64,000 nucleotides of DNA from Rhizobium rosettiformans (GCF_016806065.1 NZ_CP032405.1:3190001-3254000), one strand, 5' to 3'; counted from the first letter of the stretch, positions 49,584 through 59,300 are shown. Notes: generated by a model from the sequence alone, not told the origin. Program-made: numbers and translations.

Positions 49584-51419
49584 ATGCCCGTCTATCGTTC
49601 GAGAACCACCACCCACGGCCGCAACATGGCCGGTGCCCGCGGCCTCTGGCGCGCGACGGGCATGAAGGACGGCGATTTCGGCAAGCCGATCATCGCGGTC
49701 GTCAACTCCTTCACCCAGTTCGTGCCCGGCCACGTCCACCTGAAGGATCTCGGCCAGCTCGTCGCGCGTGAAATCGAAGCCGCCGGCGGCGTCGCCAAGG
49801 AGTTCAACACGATCGCCGTCGATGACGGCATCGCCATGGGCCATGACGGCATGCTCTATTCGCTGCCGTCACGCGAGATCATCTCCGACTCGGTCGAATA
49901 CATGGTCAACGCCCACTGCGCCGATGCCATGGTCTGCATCTCCAACTGCGACAAGATCACGCCCGGCATGTTGTCCGCCGCCATGCGCCTCAACATCCCC
50001 GCCGTCTTCGTCTCCGGTGGCCCTATGGAAGCGGGCAAGGCGATCCTGCAGGGCCGCAAGGTGGCGCTCGACCTCGTCGATGCCATGGTTGCCGCCGCCG
50101 ACGACAGCATCTCCGATGCCGATGTCGATGAGATCGAAAAGGCCGCCTGTCCGACCTGCGGCTCCTGCTCCGGCATGTTTACCGCCAATTCGATGAACTG
50201 CCTGACCGAAGCGCTGGGCCTCTCGCTGCCCGGCAACGGGTCGACGCTCGCCACCCATGCAGACCGCAAGCGCCTCTTCGTCGAGGCCGGCCACCTGATC
50301 GTCGACATCACCCGCCGTTACTATGAACAGAACGACGAAAGCGTTCTGCCGCGCAACGTCGCCTCCAAGCAGGCTTTTGAAAACGCCATGGCTCTTGACA
50401 TCGCCATGGGCGGCTCGACCAACACGGTCCTGCACATCCTGGCAGCCGCCCATGAAGGCGGCATCGATTTCACCATGGATGACATCGACCGCCTATCGCG
50501 CCGCGTGCCCTGCCTCTCCAAGGTGGCCCCGGCGAAGCAGGACGTGCACATGGAAGACGTCCACCGCGCCGGCGGCATCATGCGCATCCTCGGCGAACTC
50601 GACCGCGGCGGCCTGATCAACCGCGATTGCCCGACCGTGCATGCTGAAACCATCGGCCACGCCATCGACCGCTGGGACATCACCCGCACCAATTCGGAAA
50701 CGGTTCGCGAATTCTTCAAGGCCGCCCCCGGTGGCGTTCGCACCACCCAGGCCTTCTCGCAGGCCTCGCGTTGGGACGATCTCGACACCGACGGCGAAAA
50801 GGGCGTCATCCGCTCGGTCGATCATCCGTTCTCCAAGGATGGCGGTCTCGCCGTCCTGAAGGGCAACATCGCGCTCGACGGTTGCATCGTGAAGACGGCG
50901 GGCGTCGACGAATCGATCCTGAAGTTCAAGGGCCCGGCCCGTGTGTTCGAAAGCCAGGACGCAGCCGTGAAGGCGATCCTGTCCAACCACATCGTCGCCG
51001 GCGACGTCGTCGTCATCCGCTATGAAGGCCCGAAGGGCGGCCCGGGCATGCAGGAAATGCTCTATCCGACGAGCTATCTGAAGTCGAAGGGCCTCGGAAA
51101 GGCCTGCGCTTTGGTCACCGACGGCCGCTTCTCCGGTGGCACCTCGGGCCTCTCCATCGGCCACGCCTCGCCGGAAGCAGCCCAGGGCGGCGCGATCGGT
51201 CTGGTGCGCGAAGGCGACCTGATCGACATCGACATTCCGAACCGCACGATCAACCTCGTCGTCGATCCCGCCGAACTGGAACGCCGTCGCACGGAACAAG
51301 ACAAGCTCGGCTGGCAGCCTGCCGAAAAGCGCAAGCGCAACGTCACGACAGCACTCAAGGCTTATGCCGCCTTCGCCTCGTCCGCTGACAAGGGTGCGGT
51401 GCGTCAACTGCCGGAATAA
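49584..51419 (+). CDS. ilvD: Dihydroxy-acid dehydratase
   Basis: The 611-residue IlvD dehydrates dihydroxy acids in isoleucine, valine and leucine synthesis, and uses an iron-sulfur cluster. Cys122 in SNCDKITPG, Cys192 and Cys195 in CPTCGSCSG are the cluster region; the C-terminal [16 protein letters not shown] is canonical. GAGGTG precedes ATG 49584; the frame open from 49518 has no homology. No leader peptide with branched-chain codons is seen upstream. Confidence 0.95.
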   Translation: MPVYRSRTTTHGRNMAGARGLWRATGMKDGDFGKPIIAVVNSFTQFVPGHVHLKDLGQLVAREIEAAGGVAKEFNTIAVDDGIAMGHDGMLYSLPSREIISDSVEYMVNAHCADAMVCISNCDKITPGMLSAAMRLNIPAVFVSGGPMEAGKAILQGRKVALDLVDAMVAAADDSISDADVDEIEKAACPTCGSCSGMFTANSMNCLTEALGLSLPGNGSTLATHADRKRLFVEAGHLIVDITRRYYEQNDESVLPRNVASKQAFENAMALDIAMGGSTNTVLHILAAAHEGGIDFTMDDIDRLSRRVPCLSKVAPAKQDVHMEDVHRAGGIMRILGELDRGGLINRDCPTVHAETIGHAIDRWDITRTNSETVREFFKAAPGGVRTTQAFSQASRWDDLDTDGEKGVIRSVDHPFSKDGGLAVLKGNIALDGCIVKTAGVDESILKFKGPARVFESQDAAVKAILSNHIVAGDVVVIRYEGPKGGPGMQEMLYPTSYLKSKGLGKACALVTDGRFSGGTSGLSIGHASPEAAQGGAIGLVREGDLIDIDIPNRTINLVVDPAELERRRTEQDKLGWQPAEKRKRNVTTALKAYAAFASSADKGAVRQLPE

Positions 51420-51434
51420 GCCTCGAACAGCGCA

Positions 51435-51460
51435 TCAGGAGGCGGCGAGCCGCCTCCTGA
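51435..51460 (+). terminator. Terminator-like palindrome after ilvD
   Basis: A perfect 11-bp stem (51435-51445 with 51450-51460) with a CGAG loop begins 16 bases after the ilvD stop. There is no T-run, so it is a stability element or a Rho-assisted terminator. Confidence 0.5.
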
Positions 51461-51562
51461 CTCTCCGCATTTGCCGGAGATCCAGAACCTGCCGGAAGTC
51501 CGTCTTCCTGCCGGCTAGCTGGCCAGCCGCCAGCCTGAATTCCCTGACCCTCAGGAGCCGCG

Positions 51563-51991
51563 ATGACCGTCCCCTTCAGCCTCGTCGGCATCGACCACGT
51601 CGTCTTCATCGTCGACGACATGGACAAGGCGCTCCGCTTCTATCACGACGTGCTCGGCTGCCGCCCGGGCTACACCTATCCGGCGCTCGGCATGGAGCAG
51701 GTCTGGTGCGGTGCAGCCCTGATCGTGCTCTGGGACATCACCCACCCGGGCGGCCAGAAAGCTGCCCCGCCCGTCGCCGGCGGCCGCAATGTCGACCACG
51801 TCTGCATCGCAACCGGCCCCTTTGACCACGACGAGCTGAGGGCTCATCTCGCAAGCCACGGTGTGGCGATCGACCGCGAAGCCCTGCACGGCGGCGCGCG
51901 CGGCATGGGCCATTCCTTCTACGTGAAGGACCCCTTCGGCAACACGATCGAGATCAAGGGCCCCGCCGAATATCCGGATGGGCGTGGCTGA
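51563..51991 (+). CDS. VOC-superfamily (glyoxalase/dioxygenase-like) protein
   Basis: A 142-residue VOC protein with two halves: GIDHVVFIVDDMDKALRFYHDVLG (His12) at the start, then NVDHVCIATG and a final KDPFGNTIEIKGP. The two His and the Glu in conserved strand positions are consistent with a divalent metal site, as in methylmalonyl-CoA epimerase, glyoxalase or fosfomycin-resistance relatives. The substrate is unknown. AGGAG lies before the ATG. It is in the ilvD direction, 143 bases downstream. Confidence 0.8.
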   Translation: MTVPFSLVGIDHVVFIVDDMDKALRFYHDVLGCRPGYTYPALGMEQVWCGAALIVLWDITHPGGQKAAPPVAGGRNVDHVCIATGPFDHDELRAHLASHGVAIDREALHGGARGMGHSFYVKDPFGNTIEIKGPAEYPDGRG

Positions 51992-52000
51992 CGCCATGCC

Positions 52001-52765
52001 TCAATCCCGGTAGCTCGGATCCTCCTTGTCGAGGCACGACTTCAGATAGGCGAAATGCTTCTCCGCCATGCCGCGATACGGAATCCAGCCATCTGACGTG
52101 CCTTGCGCAATCTCATCCGACAGCACGGCCAGCGGCCGGCCGGTCGAGAGCGCTAGAACCATGGTTTGCGCCGCTTTCTCGAAGAAGTAGAGGTCCTCAA
52201 AGGCATCCGCCACGGTCTCGCCGGCGACCGAGACGCCGTGATTGCCCATGACCAGTACCGCCTTGCCGCGGATCATCTCGGCCAGCCGTTCGCCTTCTTC
52301 CTCCGCATCCGCAATCCCGCCGAAGTCTAGGTCATAGCCGATCCGGCCGAAAAACCGCGCCGTGTTGTTGTCGAGCGGCAGAAGCGTCGGATCCTTCAGG
52401 CAGGAGAGCGCCACCGCATAGGGCGAATGGCAATGCAGAATGACGCGCGCCTCCGGCAGCATCCGGTGCAGCGTGCCATGCACGGTCCAGGCTGACGGAT
52501 CGGGCGCATTGGGCCGGTGCATCACATCAGGATCATCGGCATCGAGCAGCAGCAGATCGGTCGCCTTGACCGTGGCAAAATGCTGCCAACGCGGATTGAG
52601 CAGGAACTTGCGCCCATTCGCCGAGACCGCTGCGCTGAAATGATTGCCGACCGACTCGCTCCAGCCGAAGCGATGGCAAAGCCTGAAGGCGGCGGCAAGA
52701 TCCTGACGCAGCGTAGTGAGTGCTGCCTCGTCGAGCATGTCGTTTCCGGAAGCCGCGATATTCAT
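52001..52765 (-). CDS. Class II aldolase/adducin-family protein
   Basis: A 254-residue protein of the class II aldolase fold. The zinc ligands are H111 and H113 in HCHSPYA and H176 in GNHGV. The acid that precedes the second strand in canonical aldolases (a Glu before ...HxxiY) is not present: the segment reads SAWTVHGTLH, so the chemistry may be different or a decarboxylation-like variant. The start overlaps the upstream dioxygenase stop by 4 bases. A later start at M10 is possible. With the dioxygenase it should act in one catabolic step pair. Confidence 0.82.
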   Translation of the reverse strand: MNIAASGNDMLDEAALTTLRQDLAAAFRLCHRFGWSESVGNHFSAAVSANGRKFLLNPRWQHFATVKATDLLLLDADDPDVMHRPNAPDPSAWTVHGTLHRMLPEARVILHCHSPYAVALSCLKDPTLLPLDNNTARFFGRIGYDLDFGGIADAEEEGERLAEMIRGKAVLVMGNHGVSVAGETVADAFEDLYFFEKAAQTMVLALSTGRPLAVLSDEIAQGTSDGWIPYRGMAEKHFAYLKSCLDKEDPSYRD

Positions 52766-53898
52766 GCCTTGAACCGTCCTTCCGTCGTCAGCGCCCGAAA
52801 GGTCGAGCGCATCTCCTCCCGATCAGCATAGCAGCCGCGCAGATAACGATCACCGCTGGTTGCCGAATAGGCCATCCGCCCATGCACGATGCGGTGATTG
52901 TCGAACACCATGCAGTCGCCCGCCTTCATCAGGAAGCGCATCATGAACTTGTCGTCCTGCAGCATTTTGCCGAAGCGGCAGAAGGCCGGATAGTAGTCAT
53001 CGAGCACGGTCTGCGGCAGGTCGAACAGGTCGGCCATGTGCTGGCTGATCGTAAGCCCCGAGACCTCGCCATGTTTGTCGAGCTCGATCACGCGCTGCCG
53101 CGAGCGCATGTCATAGGTATCGTGCTCGCAGAAGAACGGAATGTCGATTTCCGACAAGAGCTTGAAGCCTTCAGGATCGATCTCCCGAAAGGCATTCGCC
53201 ACCGCTACCCCGTCCGAATAGATGCTCATGCCGCCCTCGACGGTGTTCGCCCGGCAATGCAGGAACTGGATGCCCGGGGCGTGTTCCTCGGCCGGCGTGT
53301 CGGTATGCAGCTCCAGCGCCTTCGCTGTATAGGCGGTGTTGGTCGGGTTGATATGCGTCTTCACGTCGAAATAGTCGCCAAAGAAGGTCGGCCGTACATG
53401 ACCCATCAGCTTGACGGTTTCCGTCAGTCCCTCATCGCTGTCGGGCATGTCGGTCACGATCGTCAGCCCCTCGACGATCATCGCCTTGATCCACTCCGCC
53501 ACCTTGGCCGGATCGCGCATCAACTCCGGCTGCGAGAAACGCGGGATATTGGGATAGTGGTCGCTGAACCACGCCTTGCGCGGCAGGTCGGCCGGATCGG
53601 GCCGATGTTTGCCCTCGGTATAGAGCTCAAGCAGCGCCAGCGGAAAACGTGACACATGATTTTCGCCCGCCCAGCGGATGACAAGCGTATCCCCATCCAA
53701 CTCGGCGCTATCAGCGCGCGGTGCAGCCGACAGATGGAAGATGTCGAAGCTCCGCTCGCGCGTCTTGCTGTCGAAGGAGCTGGGGCAATTGTCACGCAGC
53801 CAGTAGTAATTGAAATAGGCCTGTTTTCCCTCCGAAAGCGGCAGGTGAAGGCCTTTGTCGGCGAGTGTCACGGCCCCAGTCGCAACATGCATGTTCAT
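52762..53898 (-). CDS. Gamma-butyrobetaine-hydroxylase-like 2-oxoglutarate dioxygenase
   Basis: A 378-residue Fe(II)/2-oxoglutarate dioxygenase. An N-terminal GBBH-like domain (YWLRDNCPS near residue 32) precedes the TauD/TfdA core with H198-x-D200 in LHTDTP and H339 in HRIVHGR, followed by Arg354-type residues for 2-oxoglutarate. The human enzyme hydroxylates gamma-butyrobetaine to carnitine. Here the zinc-binding cysteines of the N-terminal domain are mostly missing (only Cys38 is evident). The substrate is unknown. AAGGA precedes the ATG. Divergent from a LysR regulator. Confidence 0.82.
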   Translation of the reverse strand: MNMHVATGAVTLADKGLHLPLSEGKQAYFNYYWLRDNCPSSFDSKTRERSFDIFHLSAAPRADSAELDGDTLVIRWAGENHVSRFPLALLELYTEGKHRPDPADLPRKAWFSDHYPNIPRFSQPELMRDPAKVAEWIKAMIVEGLTIVTDMPDSDEGLTETVKLMGHVRPTFFGDYFDVKTHINPTNTAYTAKALELHTDTPAEEHAPGIQFLHCRANTVEGGMSIYSDGVAVANAFREIDPEGFKLLSEIDIPFFCEHDTYDMRSRQRVIELDKHGEVSGLTISQHMADLFDLPQTVLDDYYPAFCRFGKMLQDDKFMMRFLMKAGDCMVFDNHRIVHGRMAYSATSGDRYLRGCYADREEMRSTFRALTTEGRFKA

Positions 53899-53986
53899 CG
53901 TCGGGTTCCTTAAGTCAGGATGGTCGAAAGCGGATCGGATTTGACCATCATCATCCGGCTTTGCAGGAGAAACCAGACCGATTATG

Positions 53987-54002
53987 CTTATGCTGAGTTA
54001 AG
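53987..54002 (+). promoter_or_regulatory. Candidate LysR-type site
   Basis: CTTA-N8-TAAG forms a short inverted repeat in the 116-base divergent gap, immediately before the ribosome site of the LysR gene. TTATGC is repeated just upstream. This is a typical position for LysR autoregulation, but the site is short. Confidence 0.35.
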
Positions 54003-54014
54003 CTGGAGGTTAAG

Positions 54015-54914
54015 TTGAGCCGTCTGCCGCCCCTGCGCCTTCTGACCACTTTCGAGGCCGTCGCCCGCCTCGGCTCGATGCGCGAGGCGGCAAGCGCCCT
54101 GAACGTTACTCAGCCCGCCGTGACACAGGCTCTGAAGGCGCTCGAAGATCATGTCGGCGCCGTCCTGATCGATCGCACGACGCGCCCCGCGCGCCTCACT
54201 GAACCCGGCCAGCAACTCGCCCGCGCCACCCGCGATGGCCTCGACCTGATCGCCGACACGATCGAGGAAATCCGCACCAGCACCGGCCTCGAAGACCAGC
54301 GCTTGACCGTCGCCTGCACCATGGGTTTTGCCACGCATTGGCTGATGCCGCGCCTCAGCGACTTCTACAGCCGAAATCCCGGTCTCTTCGTCAATGTGCA
54401 GGTGCCGCCCACCGACCTGGCGCAGATCTGGCCTGGCGCCGATCTCGTGCTGCGCTACGGCCGTGGCACCTGGACTGATGGGGAGACGCTGCGCCTGTTT
54501 GACGAGACCGTGTGTCCCGTCGGTCGCCCGGCCCTGGTGGAAAGCCTGCTCGCAAAAGGCGATGGGCTGGATGCCGCACCGCTCATTCATGTTCGCACCG
54601 TCGAGGCGCGACACTGGGAAGGTTGGGGCGACTATTTCGCTAGGCGCGGTCTGCCCAAGCCGCGCGGTCAGTCTCATGTCTTCGACAACTATGTTCAGGC
54701 AGTCCAAGCGGCGCTAGACAGCCGCGGCCTGATGCTCGGCTGGCGCTCGATCACCGAAAGGCTCGTCGCCGATGGCAGCCTCAAGCCCTGGCCCGATGCC
54801 GCGCTTGATCTCGGCACCGCCTATTTTGCAACCGTCGCACCGGAGGCAGCAAGGCGGCCGGCAGTCAGGGCCTTTGTTGCCTGGCTGGGAGAGAAGACGG
54901 AGGCGGAAAGTTAA
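54015..54914 (+). CDS. LysR-family transcriptional regulator
   Basis: A 299-residue LysR protein, GcvA-like. The N-terminal winged helix-turn-helix is at residues 6-65 (RLLTTFEAVARLGSMREAASALNVTQPAVTQ), followed by the effector-binding domain from about 90. It starts at TTG 54015, with GGAGG just 5 bases upstream, and the protein begins SRLPPLRLL like its relatives. It probably controls the divergent dioxygenase-aldolase pair. Confidence 0.9.
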   Translation: MSRLPPLRLLTTFEAVARLGSMREAASALNVTQPAVTQALKALEDHVGAVLIDRTTRPARLTEPGQQLARATRDGLDLIADTIEEIRTSTGLEDQRLTVACTMGFATHWLMPRLSDFYSRNPGLFVNVQVPPTDLAQIWPGADLVLRYGRGTWTDGETLRLFDETVCPVGRPALVESLLAKGDGLDAAPLIHVRTVEARHWEGWGDYFARRGLPKPRGQSHVFDNYVQAVQAALDSRGLMLGWRSITERLVADGSLKPWPDAALDLGTAYFATVAPEAARRPAVRAFVAWLGEKTEAES

Positions 54915-54952
54915 CCCGCTGACGCGACATCAGCGGGTTGCCCCTCTCGCCC

Positions 54953-56059
54953 TCACGGCCGAGAGAGCCGCGCCATGTCGATCTCCACGGCCGATGATAG
55001 GCTTTCGAGGCTGTCATACAGCAATTGCAGGAGATAGGCCGGATTGTGGACATAGCCGGCCGGGTCCTTCATCACGACCTGGTAGTTGTAGGCGGCCTTG
55101 AGCAGGCGAGGGGTCCAGGCCTTGTAGGCATTGTCGCGCACCGCTTCCTCGTCGCCGATGACCCCGTCTCCATTCGTATCCCCGAAGAAATACGGATGCC
55201 GGTCCTTGTGATAGCCAATCGGCGCGCCGAGCACTGCCTCCCCATAGATCTTGATCGCGTCGTAAAGCCGTTCATGCAGGGTGCCGATCTCGCCATGCAC
55301 GCCTTCCCGGATATCGCCGTCCCCATCGAAGTCGGCATGCCGCATGCGGATCTCGCGGATCGACTCCACGCCCCGGTGACAGCTTGCACAGCTGTCTTCC
55401 GCCACCTTCGTCGTGTGCGGATCGTGACAGGCGACACAGCTGTTGGCGCTTGGCACATGCTGGAAGCGTCCTGCATAGGTCTTGCCGGGATAGTGATAGC
55501 CGCTTGCCGTATCCGCGCCATGCATGGTCGCGGCGGCCACCGCATAATGGATATTGATGAAGGAAAGCTCGCCCGACACCTCGTCTTCGCTGAGTGTCCC
55601 GACGGCCTTGGTGACGGCTGCACCTGACTGCCGACCCTGATGGCAGACGGTGCAGGTCGCGGAGCTTCCCAGTCCACCAATCTCCGTGCCGGATGGGAAG
55701 CGCACCGCATCCAGCGCATGCGCCGGCTCGGTATGACAGGAAGCACAGCCGATCGGCGAATTGATCACGCCTGGTTTCTCGATGCTTCCTGCAGCGCTGC
55801 CGTCTGCGCCGAGAAAATCGAGGAAGCCCGTCTCGGAGTGGCAGGTGGCGCAAGCCTTCGGCACCTCGCCGTCCTTGTTCCAGTAAGTGAAGGACGGGGA
55901 GTGGTAGTTGCCGTGTGGCGAAGTCAGCCAGGCTTCGACCAATTTGCTGATCGGACTGTCGTCGCTCGCCAGCACCGATGGTGCGGCGACCAGAACGGCG
56001 GCCCATGCCAGCAGGGTGGTGAAAAGGGTGAAAAGGCGGGTTGGTCGTCGCGGCGTCAT
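54953..56059 (-). CDS. Secreted penta-heme c-type cytochrome with EF-hand-like loop
   Basis: A 368-residue periplasmic protein: a signal peptide at residues 1-31, then five CxxCH heme sites at 70-74, 105-109, 136-140, 208-212 and 224-228. The first is preceded by WLTSPHGNYHSPSF, as in environmental multiheme cytochromes. The C-terminal part has a canonical calcium loop DTNGDGVIGDEE at 294-305 and a second, incomplete one at 243-254 (FDGDGDI). No molybdenum or copper site is evident. AGGAGG precedes ATG 56059; the longer frame to 56227 has no homology. It is divergent from a flavocytochrome gene and probably carries its electrons. Confidence 0.85.
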   Translation of the reverse strand: MTPRRPTRLFTLFTTLLAWAAVLVAAPSVLASDDSPISKLVEAWLTSPHGNYHSPSFTYWNKDGEVPKACATCHSETGFLDFLGADGSAAGSIEKPGVINSPIGCASCHTEPAHALDAVRFPSGTEIGGLGSSATCTVCHQGRQSGAAVTKAVGTLSEDEVSGELSFINIHYAVAAATMHGADTASGYHYPGKTYAGRFQHVPSANSCVACHDPHTTKVAEDSCASCHRGVESIREIRMRHADFDGDGDIREGVHGEIGTLHERLYDAIKIYGEAVLGAPIGYHKDRHPYFFGDTNGDGVIGDEEAVRDNAYKAWTPRLLKAAYNYQVVMKDPAGYVHNPAYLLQLLYDSLESLSSAVEIDMARLSRP

Positions 56060-56185
56060 GGGATCCTCCTCGGTCTTATGCGTCGTGGCGATGGGAGCAT
56101 GATGAACGGCAAAGCGACGTTGCGACATGACCGAGATCAATTCCGGACCGTGTTTTTCTGCTAGAAAGGCGTTCAGGAGGACCTC

Positions 56186-57670
56186 ATGACCGAAACCGTG
56201 ACGCCCGGCATGCCTGCCATGTCGCAACGCTCCACCCGCCGCTTGCCCCGTCTGCCGGCCAGCCTTCTGGCGGCCCTCTATCTCGGGCTATGCACCCTGC
56301 CGCTTGCTCTCTCCCTGATGACGGATGTTTCGCCGCACGATCCGCTGGAGCGACTGGCCGCCGGCCTCGGCATGATCGGACTGGCCGGCATGGCCGTGCA
56401 ATTCGTGACGTCGGGCCGCTTCGAAGTGGTCTCGGGCCGGCTCGGCATCGACAAGATCATGGCCTTTCACAAGCTGGCAGCCTGGTGGATCCTTTTGGCC
56501 ATCGTGCTCCACCCCCTGGCCTATGTCGCCCCGACCTGGCTTGAGGATCCCGATCTTGGCGCGGAGCGTCTGGTCGCCTACCTGACCCGGCCACATTATC
56601 GCTCCGGCGTGATTGCCTGGGCAGCCCTCGTGCTCCTGGTCCTGTCGTCGGCCCTGCGCAATCGTCTGCCCTGGCGCTACGAAGTCTGGCGAGGAACGCA
56701 TCTCGTTCTCGGGACGGTGGCGATCGCTGGCGGGCTGCACCATGCCATGTCCACCGGCCGATTTGCGGCGAAGGGGCCTCTGGAAGTCTACTGGTTGCTG
56801 ATCGCCGCCACGATTATTGCAGTACTGGCGATCCTCTATGGCTATCGCTGGCTCAATCTCCATCGCAGGCCATGGCGGCTCCGGTCCGTCACGCGTCGGG
56901 CCGATCGTCTTTGGGAACTCGACATCCAGCCCGCCGAAAATACACCGCCGCTCGATTATCACGCCGGCCAGTTTGTCTGGATGACCGAAGGCGGCAGGCG
57001 CTTCCCGCTGTTCGATCACCCGTTTTCGATCGCCGACAGCCCGACCCGCCCGGGCTTGAGCCTGATCATCAAGGAGGTCGGCGACTTCACCCGTGGCATC
57101 GGCAATCTGCAGCCCGGCACGCCGATCGGCATTGACGGTCCCTATGGTGAATTCGCCCTGGAGGCTCATCCGGGCGAGGCGGTGCTCCTCGTCGCCGGCG
57201 GTGTCGGCATTGCGCCGATCATCGGCATGCTGCGCGACCTCATCGCACGGCGCGACAAACGGCCCATCCGGCTCGCCTATGCGGTGGGAACGCCGAGTAA
57301 TTTCGCCTGTCTGGAGGAAATAGCTGCAGCTCACGCCGCGCTCGACCTGAAAGTCCTTCTGATCAGCGAAGATTCGCCACCTGGCTTCGAGGGTGCTGTC
57401 GGCCGGCTAGACCACGCCCGGCTGAAGGACCTTCTTGATGGGATCGAGCCACGCAGCTGTGTCGCCCTGATGTGTGGCCCGGGCGGCATGGTTTCGGCCA
57501 TCTCCGATACCTTGCTCGATCTCGGCCTTCCCATGAAGAACGTGGTCTATGAGCGGTTCGACTACGCCGGTGGGGCATCCTCGCGCCAGGATCGCCGTCG
57601 TAGCCTTGCCTTTGGCGGCGTAGCAGCCCTGCTGGCAACGGCCTTGTCGCTCTATTATTTCGGCAGTTAG
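56186..57670 (+). CDS. Ferric-reductase-like flavocytochrome b
   Basis: A 494-residue membrane oxidoreductase. The heme-binding domain has six membrane segments (about residues 28-222) with His95, His109, His172 and His185/186 placed for two b hemes. The FAD domain has HPFS at 278-281 and GQF near 261, and the NAD(P) domain has GGVGIAPI at 338-345 and CGPGGM at 430-435. An extra C-terminal membrane helix (about 475-492) follows a basic linker. The enzyme moves electrons from NAD(P)H through FAD and heme across the membrane; the divergent penta-heme cytochrome is the likely acceptor. GGAGG precedes the ATG. Confidence 0.88.
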   Translation: MTETVTPGMPAMSQRSTRRLPRLPASLLAALYLGLCTLPLALSLMTDVSPHDPLERLAAGLGMIGLAGMAVQFVTSGRFEVVSGRLGIDKIMAFHKLAAWWILLAIVLHPLAYVAPTWLEDPDLGAERLVAYLTRPHYRSGVIAWAALVLLVLSSALRNRLPWRYEVWRGTHLVLGTVAIAGGLHHAMSTGRFAAKGPLEVYWLLIAATIIAVLAILYGYRWLNLHRRPWRLRSVTRRADRLWELDIQPAENTPPLDYHAGQFVWMTEGGRRFPLFDHPFSIADSPTRPGLSLIIKEVGDFTRGIGNLQPGTPIGIDGPYGEFALEAHPGEAVLLVAGGVGIAPIIGMLRDLIARRDKRPIRLAYAVGTPSNFACLEEIAAAHAALDLKVLLISEDSPPGFEGAVGRLDHARLKDLLDGIEPRSCVALMCGPGGMVSAISDTLLDLGLPMKNVVYERFDYAGGASSRQDRRRSLAFGGVAALLATALSLYYFGS

Positions 57671-57678
57671 AAAATACC

Positions 57679-58077
57679 CTAATTGACTTGCTCTGTGGGC
57701 GGCACGCCCTCAATGAGGCTCAGCACTTCGCCAACCCCGTTGCGCAGCTCTGCCATACGGCTGGCATAGGCGGCGGCCAGGCAGTCGAGATTGGCCTCGC
57801 AGGCGCGGCGCTTTTCCAGCCATTCGATTTGCGAGGTTTCCAGCGCGCCACGGCTGCCCATCGGCAAGACTTCGCGCAACAGTTCGAACGTCGTCACCAT
57901 GCGAACATCCATGTCGTTGAGGTCGATGTTGTGGCAGATCGCCACCTCGTCGGGCGCAAGGCCAGGCGTACGGCAATCGAAACTGGCGGCCTGAAGCGGT
58001 TGGGGAAGGGCGATCACCATCGGGCTGGCGAAAGCGATGGCGGCGAGGGTGGATGTCATGAAGCGGGTTCGAGACAT
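57679..58077 (-). CDS. LprI/DUF1311-like secreted protein
   Basis: A 132-residue protein with a signal peptide to about residue 31 and a mature part with FDCRTPGLAPDEVAICHN, ending in a helical region with RRACEANLDCLAAAYASRMAEL. Paired cysteines and the pattern match the LprI/DUF1311 family, which includes lysozyme inhibitors; the function here is unproven. AAGGAG precedes ATG 58077; the frame open to 58107 has no homology. It starts 8 bases past the convergent flavocytochrome stop. Confidence 0.8.
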   Translation of the reverse strand: MSRTRFMTSTLAAIAFASPMVIALPQPLQAASFDCRTPGLAPDEVAICHNIDLNDMDVRMVTTFELLREVLPMGSRGALETSQIEWLEKRRACEANLDCLAAAYASRMAELRNGVGEVLSLIEGVPPTEQVN

Positions 58078-58220
58078 GGTCGGTCTCCTTTCCTGATGAC
58101 GGGGCAACGGTTGCCGAGGTCAGAACGTTCCGCCCGCGGTTTTCTGCGGATCCGTCACGATCCGGTGAGATCATGGCACTTCGGGCTTTTCTCATGCGCA
58201 ATGCTCACTACCTTGGTCCC

Positions 58221-59300
58221 ATGCACAGACGAACATTCCTTTCCATACTCGGCGCCTCCGGTGCCGTCTCCGTCCTCTCGGGCCGTCAGGTGCTGGCACA
58301 AGCCGGCACGCCGGAGGCTACGCCCCCGGTTGAGCCGCCCGCAGCAACCTCCGGGGAGCTCGACGTATTGCGTCCGCGCATCGCCAACCTGCTGGAGGAG
58401 GCGCGTCGGCTCGAGACGCTGGAAACGGTGATCGTGACGCGCAATGGGGAGACGCTCGGCGAACGCGCCTATGGCAACAACTCGCTGACTGGTTCGACGA
58501 ACATCAAGTCGGCGTCGAAATGCGTCGTTTCCGCGCTGGTCGGGATCGCCATCGACAAGGGCCTGCTGGAAGGCGTCGACCAGCGGATCGAGACGGTCTT
58601 GCGCTCGGAATTTCCTGCCAATCCCGATCCCCGCCTGTCGCAGATCACGATTGGCCACCTGCTTTCGATGCGCGCAGGTCTCGACCGCATGTCCGGCGCG
58701 AACTACGGCCGCTGGGTCTCGAGCCGCAACTGGACCCGTTTCGCACTTACTGCCGATTTCGTCGGAGAGCCCGGCGGCGGCATGCTCTATTCGACCGCTT
58801 CAACACATCTGCTCTCCGTCATCCTTACCAAGGTCTCCGGCAAGCCGACGCTCGCTTTGGCCCGCGAATGGTTTGAGCCACTCGACGGTTTCCGCATAGG
58901 CTCCTGGGATCGCGACCCCCAGGGCTATTATCTCGGCGGCAATCAGATGGCGATGACGCCGCGGTCGCTGCATGCCTTTGGAGAACTTTATCGACGGGGT
59001 GGCGTCACCGAGGACGGTACGCGGCTCATCTCGGAAGACTGGATCCGCGAAAGCTGGATCCGCCGCACGAACTCCGTCTTCAACGGCGATGGCTACGGCT
59101 ACGCCTGGTTCCTGAAGCAGCTCGGCGGCGAGCAGGTGAACTATGCCTGGGGTTACGGGGGGCAGATGCTCTACATCGCTCCGAACCTCGGTTTGGCGGT
59201 CACCATGACCTCGAATGAAAGCGCTCCATCGGCACGCACCGGCTACCGAGACGAGCTTCACGGGCTTATGACGAGGATCATCGAAACCGTCAGCACTTGA
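58221..59300 (+). CDS. Tat-exported serine hydrolase (beta-lactamase/penicillin-binding family)
   Basis: A 359-residue protein. The N-terminus MHRRTFLSIL is a twin-arginine-type signal with a hydrophobic core. The catalytic domain follows: the SxxK motif is S97-A-S-K100, a YST near residue 190 sits where class C enzymes have YxN, and GYGGQM near 330 takes the place of the KTG box. This is the beta-lactamase-related serine hydrolase family (class C-like); the substrate is probably an ester or peptide, and true beta-lactamase activity is unlikely without KTG. The start may be ATG 58173 instead. Confidence 0.82.
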   Translation: MHRRTFLSILGASGAVSVLSGRQVLAQAGTPEATPPVEPPAATSGELDVLRPRIANLLEEARRLETLETVIVTRNGETLGERAYGNNSLTGSTNIKSASKCVVSALVGIAIDKGLLEGVDQRIETVLRSEFPANPDPRLSQITIGHLLSMRAGLDRMSGANYGRWVSSRNWTRFALTADFVGEPGGGMLYSTASTHLLSVILTKVSGKPTLALAREWFEPLDGFRIGSWDRDPQGYYLGGNQMAMTPRSLHAFGELYRRGGVTEDGTRLISEDWIRESWIRRTNSVFNGDGYGYAWFLKQLGGEQVNYAWGYGGQMLYIAPNLGLAVTMTSNESAPSARTGYRDELHGLMTRIIETVST

